A stretch of 64,000 nucleotides of DNA from Pohlia nutans (lineage: Eukaryota; Streptophyta; Bryopsida; Bryales; Mniaceae), in the NCBI GenBank assembly GCA_022496805.1, contig CM040103.1, forward strand, positions 20,746,820 through 20,810,819. Direction: 5' to 3'. Below are positions 1-10,755 of this stretch, one piece after another (position 1 is the first letter of the stretch; every line of letters begins with the position of its first letter). A model generated the notes under the pieces. The model was not told the origin of the DNA, did not search any database, and saw only the letters and a list, made by a program, of their open reading frames with translations. Made by a program: the position numbers and the translations under genes.

Positions 1-3000
1 CTCACCTCTTCTTCATTGTGATCTTGAAGAGATACCCTACACAATGAATCGATTTCATTTAATGTGTGGAGTACCTTCTTATGCATCACACCACTTGAAT
101 AAACCTCTTCTATAGGTACATCCATTTGAGATGGAATCGTGATGTCAATGTCCTCCATTTCGGGTAGCATAGGTAAGGCTTCTTCCACCACTTCATTGAT
201 TTTGGGCGCTTCAAAAAACTCCTTGACAATAGCTTGCACTCCAAAAATATGCTTGCATGTGGATACTATGTCGGGGCAATTGCAATAGTGTGTTTTTAAA
301 GACACACTATACCAAAGAGTGGGAGAAGTCTCACTTTTGACATGGAAAAGAAGATGATCCTTATCAATCACCTCCAAAACGTCCATGGGAGAGAATTGGT
401 AAGCTTTGAATATCCGCTCTCCTCCTTTCAATCGACGACGGTGATTTTTGTCATTCCCTCTTCGTATATACCGCTCCGAATCACCTAAACATTGAACAAT
501 TAAATTTAAACTTAGTATCATGTGTGAAACACGTTCAAAAACTTGAAATAATGAGAGAAAAAAATAAGAAAAGATGGAACTTACTCAAACGTTGAGTCAT
601 TTTGAATTGACTCAACAATGTGGGTTGAACCACATGGGTGCCATCTTAGGCACTACCAACAATGGCCACGATAAGATCACGAAGCGACCGATTCACCTTT
701 CCTTGAAGAAGGGTGTACTTGATCAACTCCCAATGTCTTTCGACATGGTTAGTTGTGTCCATTCCTCCATAAGCAAAAAGCCTTCCAAATCGAGGCCACA
801 ACCTTCTCCAAGGTACATTAATTCCGGCCCATCCGGAATTAATATAGGTAGCAAATCTCGGGATGTGTTGAAATTCAACACAAAAATTTCTTAAGTTCTC
901 ATCAAAATGAGACTCATTAGGACAAAGCATTAACACATGTAACGCCCTCCAAACCCGGTCTTTGTCCTCATTTGGAATACTTGTCAATAAATTCTCACTC
1001 CATGCTTTCATCACGTGGAAGTGACATAACAAGACCCGTGCACCTATTTGCACTTTTGCACCATCCTCATAAGTCGAACACAAGACATCGTTTTGAACAA
1101 CATTTTGAATTGCGTTCAAGGATGTCTTGTGTTTATCAATCACTATTGCGGACGGCCTTATCTCTCCTAAAGACTCAAAAACATGGGTCAATGCTATTTC
1201 AATGGCAATACCCTCATGTCCTTATTTCACATCATTACTACATAACATGTAAAAGACCGGAATCCCAATTCCGTCTTGATTTGGCACAATAGCCGCACAA
1301 AGAGGTAAACCGTATTGATTGGTTTTAAAAGTAGAGTCCAATGCCCAAGAATTATTACCGGAAAATCGTTTTGCCAAATTCCGCATGAACTCATCTTGAA
1401 TAACCACAACAAACGGCCTCTTTCTTGGGTCCTCATCCTTAGGTGCATAAGGTTGATAATAGAGAATCTTCCCTTGAGCTTGTAGTCTCATAATCTCAAT
1501 TTGGGCCGCATCCCAATCATCTTTGCGAAGTGCGTCTACACACACAATACCAAAAACTTGTCATCAAATTGTTACCAATATTCATACTTTTTAGGCTATT
1601 TCAAAAATTAGCAAAATTTCATCAATCCTAATAAAAGAAAAACTAGCAATAAAAATGACATTAACATATTTCAACTTTTATGTTTGAGTCAAATGTAGAG
1701 GTATTGCGTTCTTTCATGAAGAATTATGAATTTTTAAAATGAGTCATTCATGAATGCTTTAAATCAAATAAAACAATGAGGTTGAAATACTAACCATTTA
1801 ATTTCAAAGAATATGCAAGCATTTGCACTTCTTTCTTGATAATGAAAAAGCGATATGTCACACGTTCAACCTCCGGCACACTTTGGGAGAAGGTCTCTTG
1901 AGCTTCCACCGACGCGGCTTCCACCACTCTTGGAGAATGCATAAATTTCAAATTCTCCATAACCCAAGCTATCACATATGGGTGTACGGGTAAAAAAAAT
2001 GTATCCGCATCGGATCCCGGGACATGTCTACTATATTGACTATGCACATAAATGGTGGCTTCAAGCTTATCTTGAGACAAGGTACTTGAAGACTTAGATT
2101 GTGTAGGTTCCACTACCTTCATTTGGAACTCACAATTGCACAATCTAGAAGTCCTATCTCTTCTAGATTCTTTCTCATTTTTCATTTTTTCATGTACCGT
2201 TTTCCTATGTGTACGGTTCTTATTTCCACCCCGGTGACAACGGTAATAAGTGACGGTTTTTTTTTTCCAAACACGGCGTTTACAACGCCTTTTGAGCACA
2301 ACATGTTTTGTGCAAATGGCATCTAAAGTAGAACTTAGATCCTCTAATGGAACACACACAAGTTCATCCCAAAAAAATTTCTCTTGACACTCTTCACGAG
2401 AGTTCATACAATTTTGTATGAATGAGGCATGAATTCCACCTACTTTGATATCGGTACTCCATTGAGTACGAATGCTATTCATTGTCAAAGACAATGACAA
2501 GTGTTTGCCACTTCTATCAATATGACCTCTATAAACAATTGAACGCCAATACTCTATGGGCGGAATTTGTCTATTCTTTGTGTCATACAAAGGAGACAAT
2601 GCAAATCCATCTTCCACTTCTACAACTTTGAGTTTGACTTGAATTTTGTTCCACCTCTCAATTGTAAAGGCCTCTAATTTTGTTTTAGTATCCCTCCCAT
2701 GGATTTTTGAAAGAGGACAAAACAACGGATTTGCCTCTTGAATTTGGTGAAAGGAAGGGAAGTATGCCCCCCTTATGCAATCAACCATGAGTTTGATAGA
2801 TGAAAGTGTGAAGTGTACATACGTGGGAAAAGTCTCAATAGGAATGTCTTCAAACATTGAAGAAGTGAAGTCTTGAGAATGTGTTGGAGTTCCAATGTTG
2901 ATGCTCTCCACTCCATTGACTATCAAATCCTCCCATGGCTCCAAAATCACATCATCTCCATCCTCCTCATCTACATCCGAATCTCCATTTGAAGACAAGA

Positions 3001-3157
3001 AGTAGGTTTCTTGGAATCTTGAGTCTTCAACATTTCGCAAACCATTTTCATGAACTCCTTGTAGAAATTCTTCTACCCCCACCAACTCACTTGCATCATC
3101 CTCAAAATCGGAGGGGTAGAAGTTGTCGTCCTCCATGTAATCACCATCATCCTCCAT
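1..3157 (-). pseudogene. MULE-type transposase with SWIM zinc finger, partial, two in-frame stops
   Basis: Mutator-like transposase read on the minus strand; it runs off the left edge. Exon 1 is about 3157-1795 (Met at 3157, acidic N-terminus, then a basic Cys/His segment ending in RLCNCEFQMKV, like FAR1/MULE DNA-binding regions). Exon 2 is 1535-585 and exon 3 is 484-1; both introns have GT-AG ends and keep the frame. Exon 2 holds the MULE core: WALDSTFKTNQYGLPL (first Asp), IVIDKHKTSLNA (second Asp), LLCHFHVMKAW, and TTNHVERHWELIKY (Glu). Exon 3 holds a SWIM finger, YCNCPDIVSTCKHIF (CxC...CxH). Two stops break the frame: TAA at 1222-1224, and TAA at 646-648 where the decayed relative at 51.67 kb has AAA. 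Probably a recently inactivated autonomous element; terminal repeats were not located. Confidence 0.85.
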
Positions 3158-3468
3158 TTTCGACACCAAAGCTTCACACACTCTTAAAACAGTCACACAC
3201 ATAATCTTCATTAGGAACAATATATGTTAACTTAATCAAAACCCTAAAGATCATCAACCCTAATTTTTAACAATGCATAATTCATACAATGCAAAATACA
3301 TACAATGCATAATACATAATCATAGAACAATACATAAATAATTTGAGAAGGGGGAGTTTTCATACCTTAGGAGTTTGAAGGAGAAGCGGTGGAAGACAGT
3401 ATTGGGGGAGGCCTCCAAACAGCTCCCAGTAAACTCTCTCCCTGATGGCAGCGCTGATGGCACGAACA

Positions 3469-3500
3469 GGGGAACGAACGGGGAACGGGGAACGGGGAAC
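3469..3500. repeat. GGGGAAC short tandem repeat in a GC-rich island
   Basis: Four near-perfect GGGGAAC units lie in a GC-rich block (about 3380-3650) between the transposase 5' end and the cytochrome b561 leader. The block is unlike the AT-rich surroundings. It may be the promoter side of either gene or the terminal region of the MULE. No convincing coding frame is seen. Confidence 0.5.
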
Positions 3501-3848
3501 GCTGATGGGCGCGCCGGGCAGAGTTCAGGGGCGGGCAGGGAGGCGCCACCCCCAAACTGACCCGCCCTTAGTGGCGAGGACGGGCGGGGCAGGGATCAGG
3601 CGCCGGCGCCATTCCGAGGCGCCGTTAGTCCCGAGGCTGGCCTTCAGTAGTCAGAACCCTTCTGAAGCTTGTGACTCCATCAAAGGTTGCTTGAAACTGC
3701 TTGAAAATCTTCAGGATTAGGGTTTGGGGATCACCCAATTTGGAGATCTTCGCTGTTTCTAATGCTACCACAGTTGGACTTGGAGCACTGTGCTTGTAGA
3801 TCTAATTCCAGTCCAAACGCTTTGCCTCTGCCATTCATTTGATCATCA

Positions 3849-4756
3849 ATGGCGCTCCTGACAGCAAGCGAGCTCGGGTTCCGCACTGCAGTGCTTTCCT
3901 ATTAAAAATGCAGGTAACCCTAATAACGAATTACTCGTACACTGCACTGTCGTTGAGTTTCAGCTTTAGAAATTAAGGGTTACGTTTACTTTGATCTGCA
4001 GGTCGAAGCAAACTTTCATGTTGGTGAAGGGGCTCAGGAGACGACGCAGCTTTTGCACGGCCAGGAAGAGGCTTTGAAATTAAGGTTGGTGATTGCTTGT
4101 GTCGTTCCTTGAGGCGTCTTTGATCACCTCCTGGGGGTGTACTATGTTAAATTTGTTAAAGTATGTGTTAGTGCACGAAAGGGATATTAATTTGAATATT
4201 GCCATACAAAGTATACATAATAGACAGAGCTGAAAATATTGACGCATGCTTAGGACGGAATAGATCTGTAAACAAAGGTTTTAGACACATATATAAACCC
4301 TAGTATACAAGGGTTTATGAATGCAAGTGATTCTCAAACACAATGTAAGTGCACCGTGGGATCACTTGTTTTGAAGCTCTATCGAGACATTAGAGTTAAC
4401 CGAAAAGAAGCCCATCTAACCTCCCTTTTTGCTCTACTTCTAACCTCTTTTTTGAACTATACTTGGGTTGAATGGTGTCGTGTCATAGCTTGTCCCCTTG
4501 TGGGCCATGGGCTTGGAGCTTTGGTAGAAGGTGTGGGAGTCATTGCGAGGTGTGGAGAATAATCACAGCTTGTTTTAGATTGTCTCCCAACTCATCATGA
4601 ACTAGTTTTCGGTCTATTTGTATTTCAATATGAGTTCAAGAGGAGTTTGCTAAAACTTTCCTCTTTGAGCTGACTTCTCGGTTAACTAAATTGGATTTTG
4701 GATATACATGCAACTAGGTCTCTGACAATTGGTAGTGTTGTTGATCTACAAATTAG
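3849..4756 (+). other. Leader exons and first introns of the cytochrome b561 gene, with a uORF
   Basis: An exon ends at 3913 (donor GTAACC), a second exon is 4002-4084 (acceptor CTGCAG, donor GTTGGT), and an acceptor CAAATTAG precedes 4757. Splicing these gives an open frame from an ATG at 3908 through 29 codons directly into the cytochrome b561 frame (KLRSDWDSEAMAVYSG). A short uORF, ATG 3849 to TAA 3905 (18 codons), ends just before that ATG. The in-frame joins support a spliced 5' part. The family usually starts near the ATG at 4779, so the extra N-terminus may be untranslated leader. The second intron carries a hAT-type MITE. Confidence 0.5.
4130..4359. mobile_element. hAT-type MITE, 8-bp TSD (GATCACCT/GATCACTT), in the b561 leader intron
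   Basis: About 230 bp, beginning CCTGGGGGTGTAC and ending GTGCACCGTGG. It is flanked by 4122-4129 and 4360-4367, which match at 7 of 8 bases. The interior (TTGACG, GGACGGAATAGATCTG, GTGATTCTCAAACA) is shared with the elements at 13477-13726 (opposite strand) and 30513-30762. Confidence 0.75.
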
Positions 4757-4778
4757 GTCAGATTGGGATTCGGAAGCG

Positions 4779-5462
4779 ATGGCGGTATACTCAGGCGTGA
4801 CAACGAGGCATCTGGCGCCCGTGGTGCATTTGCTAGGGCTTGCAGGCATAGTGCTGATGGTGATCTGGACGTCGTCCTTCCGAGGTGGCTATGGATTGTC
4901 CGGCACGGCTGTGTTCAATCTACACCCGTTGATCATGTTCGCGGGCTTCATCGTCCTGTCCAGTGAAGCCATTGTGGCGTTCAAGTCTCTCAACAAGAAG
5001 CAGAAGGCAGTGCACATGACAGTCCAAGGGGCTGCAACCTCTCTAGCGCTTGTGGGAATCGGCGCCGCATACAAGTTCCATGTCGACAACGGCATCCAGA
5101 ATTTCTACAGCTTGCATTCCTGGTTGGGACTCGCCACCGTCACCTTGTACCTGGCGCAGTGGATTTTAGGGTTTGTGGCTTTCTGGCAACGCCGTGTCGC
5201 CAAAGCGAAGCGCACTGAGCTTCTGCCGTGGCATGTGTTCATGGGCTTTGCAGCGTACACGGCTGCGCTTGCCACTGCTGAGCTCGGATTGCTTGAGAAA
5301 CTCACGTTTCTGCAGAAATCGGGACTGGGTCTCTGGTCTGGTGAAGCCATGCTTGTGAACATCCTCGGCGTTGTCATCTGCGTTTACGGTGTCGTTGTGG
5401 TGTTGACTACTGTGGTTCCCAAACCTCGCAGGGAAGCAGGATTCAGAGACTTGTTAGAGTGA
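4779..5462 (+). CDS. Cytochrome b561 (ascorbate-dependent transmembrane electron carrier)
   Basis: A single coding exon gives 227 aa from the ATG at 4779, matching the usual length of plant CYB561 proteins. These move electrons from ascorbate on one side of a membrane (tonoplast or endomembranes) to monodehydroascorbate or ferric iron on the other, through two b hemes. Six hydrophobic helices are visible. The four heme-ligand histidines are in place: H49 (FNLHPLIM), H79 (KKQKAVHMTVQ), H113 (FYSLHSWLGL) and H152 (LLPWHVFMG). The pairs H49/H113 and H79/H152 are the standard heme pairs. SGEAMLVN and the short polar tail ending DLLE are also typical. Upstream leader exons can extend the frame N-terminally. 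The end of this exon is duplicated 168 bp downstream. The gene looks functional. Confidence 0.93.
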   Translation: MAVYSGVTTRHLAPVVHLLGLAGIVLMVIWTSSFRGGYGLSGTAVFNLHPLIMFAGFIVLSSEAIVAFKSLNKKQKAVHMTVQGAATSLALVGIGAAYKFHVDNGIQNFYSLHSWLGLATVTLYLAQWILGFVAFWQRRVAKAKRTELLPWHVFMGFAAYTAALATAELGLLEKLTFLQKSGLGLWSGEAMLVNILGVVICVYGVVVVLTTVVPKPRREAGFRDLLE

Positions 5463-5691
5463 CAACTTTCCTCTCTTTTTTTCGTTGCAGGATAATGTAC
5501 ATTACTTGGCAGGAAAACGGTACTAGAGTTCTCCCTCCTTGCTGTAGAGATTTCCTTGATAAAATACTCATCTGTAATGGTTGCAGACAAACCTCTCAGG
5601 GAAGTAGGATTCAGCGACTTGTTAGAGTGACAATTTCCTCTCTTTTTTTCGTTGCTGGAAAATGTGCATTTTTGTCTGCAGGAAAATGGTA
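5421..5691 (+). repeat. Tandem duplication of the b561 3' coding end and 3' flank (period 168 bp)
   Basis: The last 14 codons, stop and flank (from 5421) recur from 5589 with few changes. The repeat reads KPLREVGFSDLLE then TGA, against KPRREAGFRDLLE in the gene. The second unit is preceded by GGTTGCAG, a plausible splice acceptor. Its flank continues beyond the MITE at 5692-5912 (at 5913-5955) and again after the MULE-type MITE (from 6171). Confidence 0.85.
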
Positions 5692-5912
5692 TTAGCCCTA
5701 AACTTCTGTGGCGACCAGTAGAATACGGTGTATTTTGGTTGTATTTGAAACGGATCCACACCTTTATCGGGTTTGGGTGTAGAAGAGAAGTTGAAATTTA
5801 CATCAATGCGGTTCTAATTAGCTATTAAGATCCCAATTTAGAGTTTTTTGTTGGTAGCAAATCTCAATCATATGACAATGTATATACCATCTCCATGGGA
5901 TGTTTAAGGGAT
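5692..5912. mobile_element. TTAACCCCTAAAC-end TIR element, copy 1 of a ~230-bp family
   Basis: Starts TTAGCCCTAAAC and ends GTTTAAGGGA. The interior matches 34157-34389 throughout, for example CCAGTAGAATAC, GATCCCAATTTAGAGTTT and CCATCTCCATGG. It sits in the second b561 3' repeat. The first repeat at ~5519 (GGTACTAGAGTTC) shows the uninterrupted sequence. Confidence 0.75.
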
Positions 5913-5955
5913 AGAGTTCTCCCTCCTGCTGTAGAGGTTTCCTATACTCATCTGT

Positions 5956-6170
5956 GGGCTAGGGCGAAGCTACACCTGTGCTGGTACTAGCCATTTTTCT
6001 GGCTTTCTCATTTTTTGGGTCTAGGTGCTTTTTTTTGAAAATTCTAATTCTATGTTTGGGGTTTGTGACCCCAAATTAGTCTAGTAACCCACCATGTCCA
6101 AAAATAGGGGCAAGTTTTGATTTTTACCCTCTTCCTCTGGTACGAGCATGGGTGTAAGTTCGCCTCAGTG
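5956..6170. mobile_element. MULE-type MITE with a perfect 9-bp TSD (CTCATCTGT)
   Basis: 215 bp flanked by CTCATCTGT at 5947-5955 and 6171-6179. Imperfect terminal inverted repeats surround GGGCGAAGCTACACC (left) and GGTGTAAGTTCGCC (right). The interior (GGGTCTAGGTGC, ACCCACCATGTCCAAAAATA) is shared with 33417-33628. The intact target (CTCATCTGTAATGGTTG) survives at about 5567-5584. A 9-bp TSD is the Mutator signature. Confidence 0.82.
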
Positions 6171-6180
6171 CTCATCTGTA

Positions 6181-6900
6181 ATGGTTGTAGATAATTAAGG
6201 CCTTCAGGGTTCTTGTTTCATTCTCGACTGGGTTTTGTTTTGTTGCTGTATTTTCCTTCAAGAATATGGAAACGAAGAGTAGATTGAAGAAGCTGTAATG
6301 ATCTTGTCGAAGCACCTGTTCCATGGGACAATATAGGCTGCTATAGCTGAAACTTCATGCAGAGCAAAGTTTGAATAGAGGTAACTTAGTCTAGGTGATT
6401 TGAGATTACCCTGACTGTCTGCCTGAGGTTATTCTCAAATCACCGTGCCCATACCCGTCCCAACACTGATTTAGACGTTGGAATTGCAAATCTAGACATT
6501 TAATAGATTTGATATACTCTACCCATATTTCAAATCTATGATGGATATGATGGATTTACTAGAAGGATTTTGAAGGACCAAAATTCTATTAGTACTGGAT
6601 TTGTGGTACCTCAGGCTACACCTTTTCTAACATTGGTAGGTATCGTGAGAGGCTATCCACCTCACATATTTTGAGCACTTCACATATTTTGGGTGGAAGA
6701 GAATGAAATGGGAAGCTGAGAGTAATTAAGCTTCAAATTAGGTTTGGGCTGAGGGCTGATGAGGTTCATTTGGAGTGGCCGTGAACTTCCTGCAGCCTTT
6801 GACGGCGGGATTGGGGCACGTAGGAGGCTCCACCCCAGGAAAGTGCAGTTGGCGGGCCTTCTTGCTGTGAAGATTGAGGATGCCCTTAGGAGAGTGGAAG
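6181..6900. other. Intergenic, no gene seen
   Basis: Continuation of the b561 3' flank, then unique-looking DNA. A small inverted repeat (GGTGATTTGAGA near 6394, TCTCAAATCACC near 6433) could form a hairpin. The more GC-rich stretch 6760-6900 has no frame I can support. Confidence 0.4.
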
Positions 6901-6919
6901 TGAGGGGGTATTACAGTTG

Positions 6920-7110
6920 TTCCTGTACATTACCATTGTTCTGTACATTACTATTGTTCTGTACATTACTGTTGTGCAGTACAATCCCACTCCTGCACAA
7001 CCAGCCAGGGTTTAGGGTCTTAATGGCAGCGATGACACTACTTAGGTTAACAAATACAGAGAACATCTCCTCACTCACGCTCAAGAATTTCTTCGCAATG
7101 TACCCAGTTA
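6920..7110 (-). pseudogene. Possible ankyrin-repeat gene fragment beside a 19-20-bp triplicate
   Basis: The minus strand between about 7200 and 7000 reads MPLLIAARNGMEEML, resembling the PLLxAAxNGxxEMV stretch of plant ankyrin proteins, with hydrophobic sequence after it. Beyond it (6920-6980) are three tandem copies of a CTGTACATTACTATTGTT-like unit. There are no flanking exons or clear start. Probably a relic; weak call. Confidence 0.2.
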
Positions 7111-7261
7111 TCAGAATCGCTGCGCAATTCAACAGCATTTCCTCCATTCCATTTCTTGCAGCAATAAGCAGAGGCATCCGATTCAAGCACTCCCGATTCC
7201 TGATCATTTTGAATAAGTCCTACAATTGCAGCGCCTTGAGTCTTCCATTATGTACTACATA

Positions 7262-7443
7262 CACTACAAGGAGAAGGTGTTGCTTTTCACTTCATCTCTG
7301 AGTCAAACTGCGTCATTTTGCACTCACCAAATTTTTGGTTGGACTTGGTGAGTGCAACTTGTCACGTAGAACAAGCGTGTAGAGTGAAAAGCAACAATTA
7401 ACAAGACCCTCCAGAGTGAGAAACGACACCTCTACTTGTAGTG
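7262..7443. mobile_element. CACTA-type MITE, 3-bp TSD (ATA)
   Basis: 182 bp with ends CACTACAAGGAGA and TCTACTTGTAGTG, flanked by ATA on both sides. The subterminal GTGTTGCTTTTCACT is shared with 32551-32743, 41990-42183 and the end fragment at 61798-61851. CACTA ends plus a 3-bp duplication identify the superfamily. Confidence 0.85.
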
Positions 7444-7819
7444 ATAGAGTAGTCCAAGGGCTCTTCTACGATATGTAAATTAGCACTCCACGTGCATTCT
7501 GTCTCCAAGTCGCGGAGCAACGAGGTGGTAGAATGCACCTACTACACAACGTGTTGAGCCCATGGAGCATTCTATCTAACATAGCCTACGACACATGTCG
7601 CACATTACTAAAGTCTTATTTTGGGACTCGTACACTATGGAGAATTGAGAATAGAAAGAGATGAAGAGTTCTTTACAAAGATTTGAAATACACTACGAAG
7701 ATTGTGTGCATAGAAAAATACATTAAATACGAATTGTAACCTTACTGCTTAGAACCAATCTGAAGCTGCCACCACTGATTTCCTGGAGTAGCTTAGGTAC
7801 TTGTCCCAGACGCTGCATT

Positions 7820-8018
7820 CACCAGGGTCTCATATGCAATTCCCTGTGTGATTTCCCTACGAGTCTCACTTTTCCCACTGAGTCTTCCCCAGTTTAATGT
7901 TGACTCACTTGCTTGTAAAATTAAGGAAAGTTTAACAAGTGTCAACTCTTCAGGTTCGGTGGGAAAAGTGAGACTTAAAGGGAAATGCGCACAGGGAAAC
8001 CATTATGAGCTCCCGGTG
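7820..8018. mobile_element. Harbinger-like MITE family H, copy 1, TSD ATT
   Basis: 199 bp with long inverted repeats. It starts CACCAGGGTCTCATATG and ends TTATGAGCTCCCGGTG, with CTCACTTTTCCCAC facing GTGGGAAAAGTGAG further in. ATT flanks both ends. Copies 2 and 3 are at 60024-60231 (AGT) and 61122-61335 (CCT). Confidence 0.82.
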
Positions 8019-8375
8019 ATTTGTGTTCGGATCACAAAGGTATCGAGGTTTAACTAGAGGCCTGTGCTGACTGAACAGAATGACAGGCCGCAGCCAGTGA
8101 CGGAATGTACACACAAGAGAGCGTTGAGAAAAGGAAGTCAGAGGCTGTATCACTGGTGTATAGTGCAGGTGATGATGCACAAGAAACAGGAGTCACCGGC
8201 GTCCGTAATTAAAAGTGGCTCTCATGTCAGTTCAAGACTGAGGAGCTGCAAATCGTACAGACGGCTTGACAATGAGCCGCGCTGTCGTCATGGTAGCGCC
8301 GGCCGGAGCTGTGACGTGACTCATTAGGAAACTTGAAGGCGGCCCTTATTTTTCTACATATTTTTTTGGTATGTA
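8019..8375. other. Intergenic, weakly coding-like
   Basis: The 8064-8327 frame encodes 87 residues without a recognisable domain. The GC content is locally raised. I see no splice structure, and I do not call a gene. Confidence 0.3.
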
Positions 8376-8692
8376 CATAACATTCAGTAGTCTTCAAGAG
8401 GGGTGCCTTTTTGTTTCATCCACCTTAATTTATAGAGTGAGCAGTGATTTGTATTTGAATGGACTATTGAATCAAATAAATAATTATAGAACACTATTGA
8501 ATGTGATTGAGAAGTGCTTTGAGTTCCTGTGCACCATGGTTGATTGCTCTTGCTTAATGCCACATGTCCTCATAGCTACTGATGTGATGAGGAATATCCC
8601 ACATCATTTCATTCGGGGATGAAATGATGTGGGATATTCCACATCAATTTGTCAGAGAAAGGCAGCACTAACCAAGGCTACTGAATGTTATG
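8376..8692. mobile_element. CATAACATTCAGTA MITE family with internal hairpin, copy 1, TSD TA
   Basis: 317 bp with terminal repeats CATAACATTCAGTAGTCTT and AAGGCTACTGAATGTTATG, flanked by TA on each side. Inside, 8591-8611 and 8620-8640 form a perfect 21-bp stem (GGAATATCCCACATCATTTCA). Other copies are at 19908-20198 and 59504-59868, with a truncated one from 31813. Confidence 0.85.
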
Positions 8693-9549
8693 TAGTTTTT
8701 GGGGCGACAAGTAAGGAATTCTCTAAATTCCCCCGGACATTAATCTATGGGGACAAAGTTGTACCCAAATTTGAGCCGGGGTTACCTTAAAAAAAAACTC
8801 CCTCTTCCCATGGCTTACCCCTTAAATAACCGAAGTCAATGATCATTTTATGGTTGTTGCCCTATTTTTACAAGTGTACCCAAGATGTTAATAAATAATC
8901 AAATAAATTTTCTAATAGGAAATCAAGTGTACTTTCCAACTCAATTTGAATCGTGTCAATCTGAGTTAAACTTCATTGAGGAGAATTTTTCAAAAACAAA
9001 TTTCAATATTGTCCTAGCGTTATAAAATTTATAATTTGGAGAAACTAATGATGTTCTCTCCTTTAAATTTTTTTAATTTTTAATTTTTCAATTTTTCTAA
9101 TTTTTTTATGACACACAAATTGCATTTTCGCAACCTTTGGCAAGTTTTCCAATGATAGTGAGATGATTTCACAACCAGCCTCTCCATTTGGTTTTGGTAC
9201 TTTACCACTATCACCTTGGTAGTTTAGGGTCATTTCAAACCATGAGAAAATTCTTTATTTAATTTTATAATAAAATGTCTAGTTTTAATCAATCGTACCA
9301 AATTTCAGATTCCAAAAATAAAATTTGTAATTTTAGTGACTATTAAATGGTAAATGCTTCTGAATTCATTAAATGAGTATTTTTTTAAACAATTTTTGAA
9401 AGTTTGACCGTATGAATATTTATTAAACATCATGCTTCTCATTTTCTCTTTTGGACCAAATTTCATCAAAGCTGCAGAAGTCACATTTTAAAACACATTT
9501 AGTTTTTTCCTTTATCCCCTCACTCATTTAGGAGCTAAATTTTGTTGAT
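8693..9549. other. AT-rich intergenic DNA
   Basis: No gene, RNA gene or TSD-bounded element was recognised. Low-complexity poly-T and poly-A stretches occur around 9060-9110. Confidence 0.5.
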
Positions 9550-10120
9550 TTAACCCCTAAATGTCCTCACCTCACTCCAAATTTGAAGAATTTTAAATAT
9601 GTCTTATAAAATGTAACTAAGAGGGATATTTTGAACTTGGTGTATGAATAAAAGCTGTACATTATGGATTTTAGATGCTATCCACACGGATTGTTGGCAA
9701 CAATATTTTTGTATAAAATTTGAAACTTAAAATCAAAAATTCTTTTGTAATTTGATTACAAATAAAAATGTTGAAATTTTGTGTATGAAAATTGTTGTGA
9801 TTGGTTGAAATGTAATACTGTAAGTGTAGTGATTTTTGAATATTTTTTGGTTGCTTAATTTTATGAGTTGACTTTTTCAAGAGCACTTTTAGTACATTGA
9901 AATTTTTAAAATTTTGGGTGAATTGCTACCACATGAAATGAAGCATAAAAATTTCACAAATCATCTCCTTTCTAATTGGATCACACATGTATAAAGCTAA
10001 ATTTCATAAAATATATACAGTAGTAAAAAATTCGCAATGCAAAAAAATCAATGACAGGTGAGAAAATTGTGCTTGATTCTATACAATTAACGTTTTGAAA
10101 GGTTGAAAGTTTATGGGTTA
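9550..10120. mobile_element. TTAACCCCTAAA-end element, subfamily A
   Basis: About 571 bp, from TTAACCCCTAAATGTCCTCA to TTATGGGTTA. The interior (CTAAGAGGGATATTTTGAACTT, AAAGCTGTACATTATG, TAATTGGATCACACATG) recurs at 57338-57910, in truncated form at ~19405-19713 and ~21822, and reversed at ~43250-43405 and ~44410-44560. Non-coding, so a non-autonomous TIR element. Confidence 0.65.
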
Positions 10121-10755
10121 GGGTTGTATGCTTGGAGTTTTTGAAAATTGAATTATGACTATTTTCGGCTCATAGACAGATAAGATTCATGAATAAAACT
10201 AAAAATCATAAAATTAAAATGTAAGTTAAAATGTAAGTGGAAAATCATTAAAATGTAAGTTATATGAATTTTGAAAGTGAAAAGTTGGTCTTACGCTATT
10301 TGTGTCATGTAGGTGATGATTTTCCAATACAAAAAAGATCATGAATTGCATCCTAGACACGTTAATTGTGCTCATTTGTAAAACTTTCTTATTGCATGAT
10401 AAGTAGTCGGATTTAAGTTCTTTGAATGACAACACCTAAAAGTTCCTATAGCATTAGAATGGAAGGGAGTTTAGGTGCCTCTACCTTTGTTTTTCCATTG
10501 CCATCGCTTCCCTGTAGGCTACAAATAAATCTGAGATTGAATAAATGTACAACACTTGAAAAAACAAAGTATCCATGGTTTAGGGGAAGTTTTAATACAA
10601 CTTCAAAAATTTGAAATTTATTCATAGGGTATTCAAATAATAATTTTTAGTATATCATAATCTTCATAAAATGGAGACAAGATTGACAAAGTGTTTTCCT
10701 TAAATATTAGTAAATTCATTTAGCAACTACAAACCACAAGAATGGAGAATTTACT

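Noticed and set aside
1222..1545. Separate small gene between the two transposase pieces
   Set aside because: It is in frame with the 646-1191 piece across a single TAA, and both belong to one transposase exon.
6759..7301. 180-codon plus-strand frame
   Set aside because: It extends across a short tandem repeat into a CACTA MITE. The minus strand gives the more protein-like reading.
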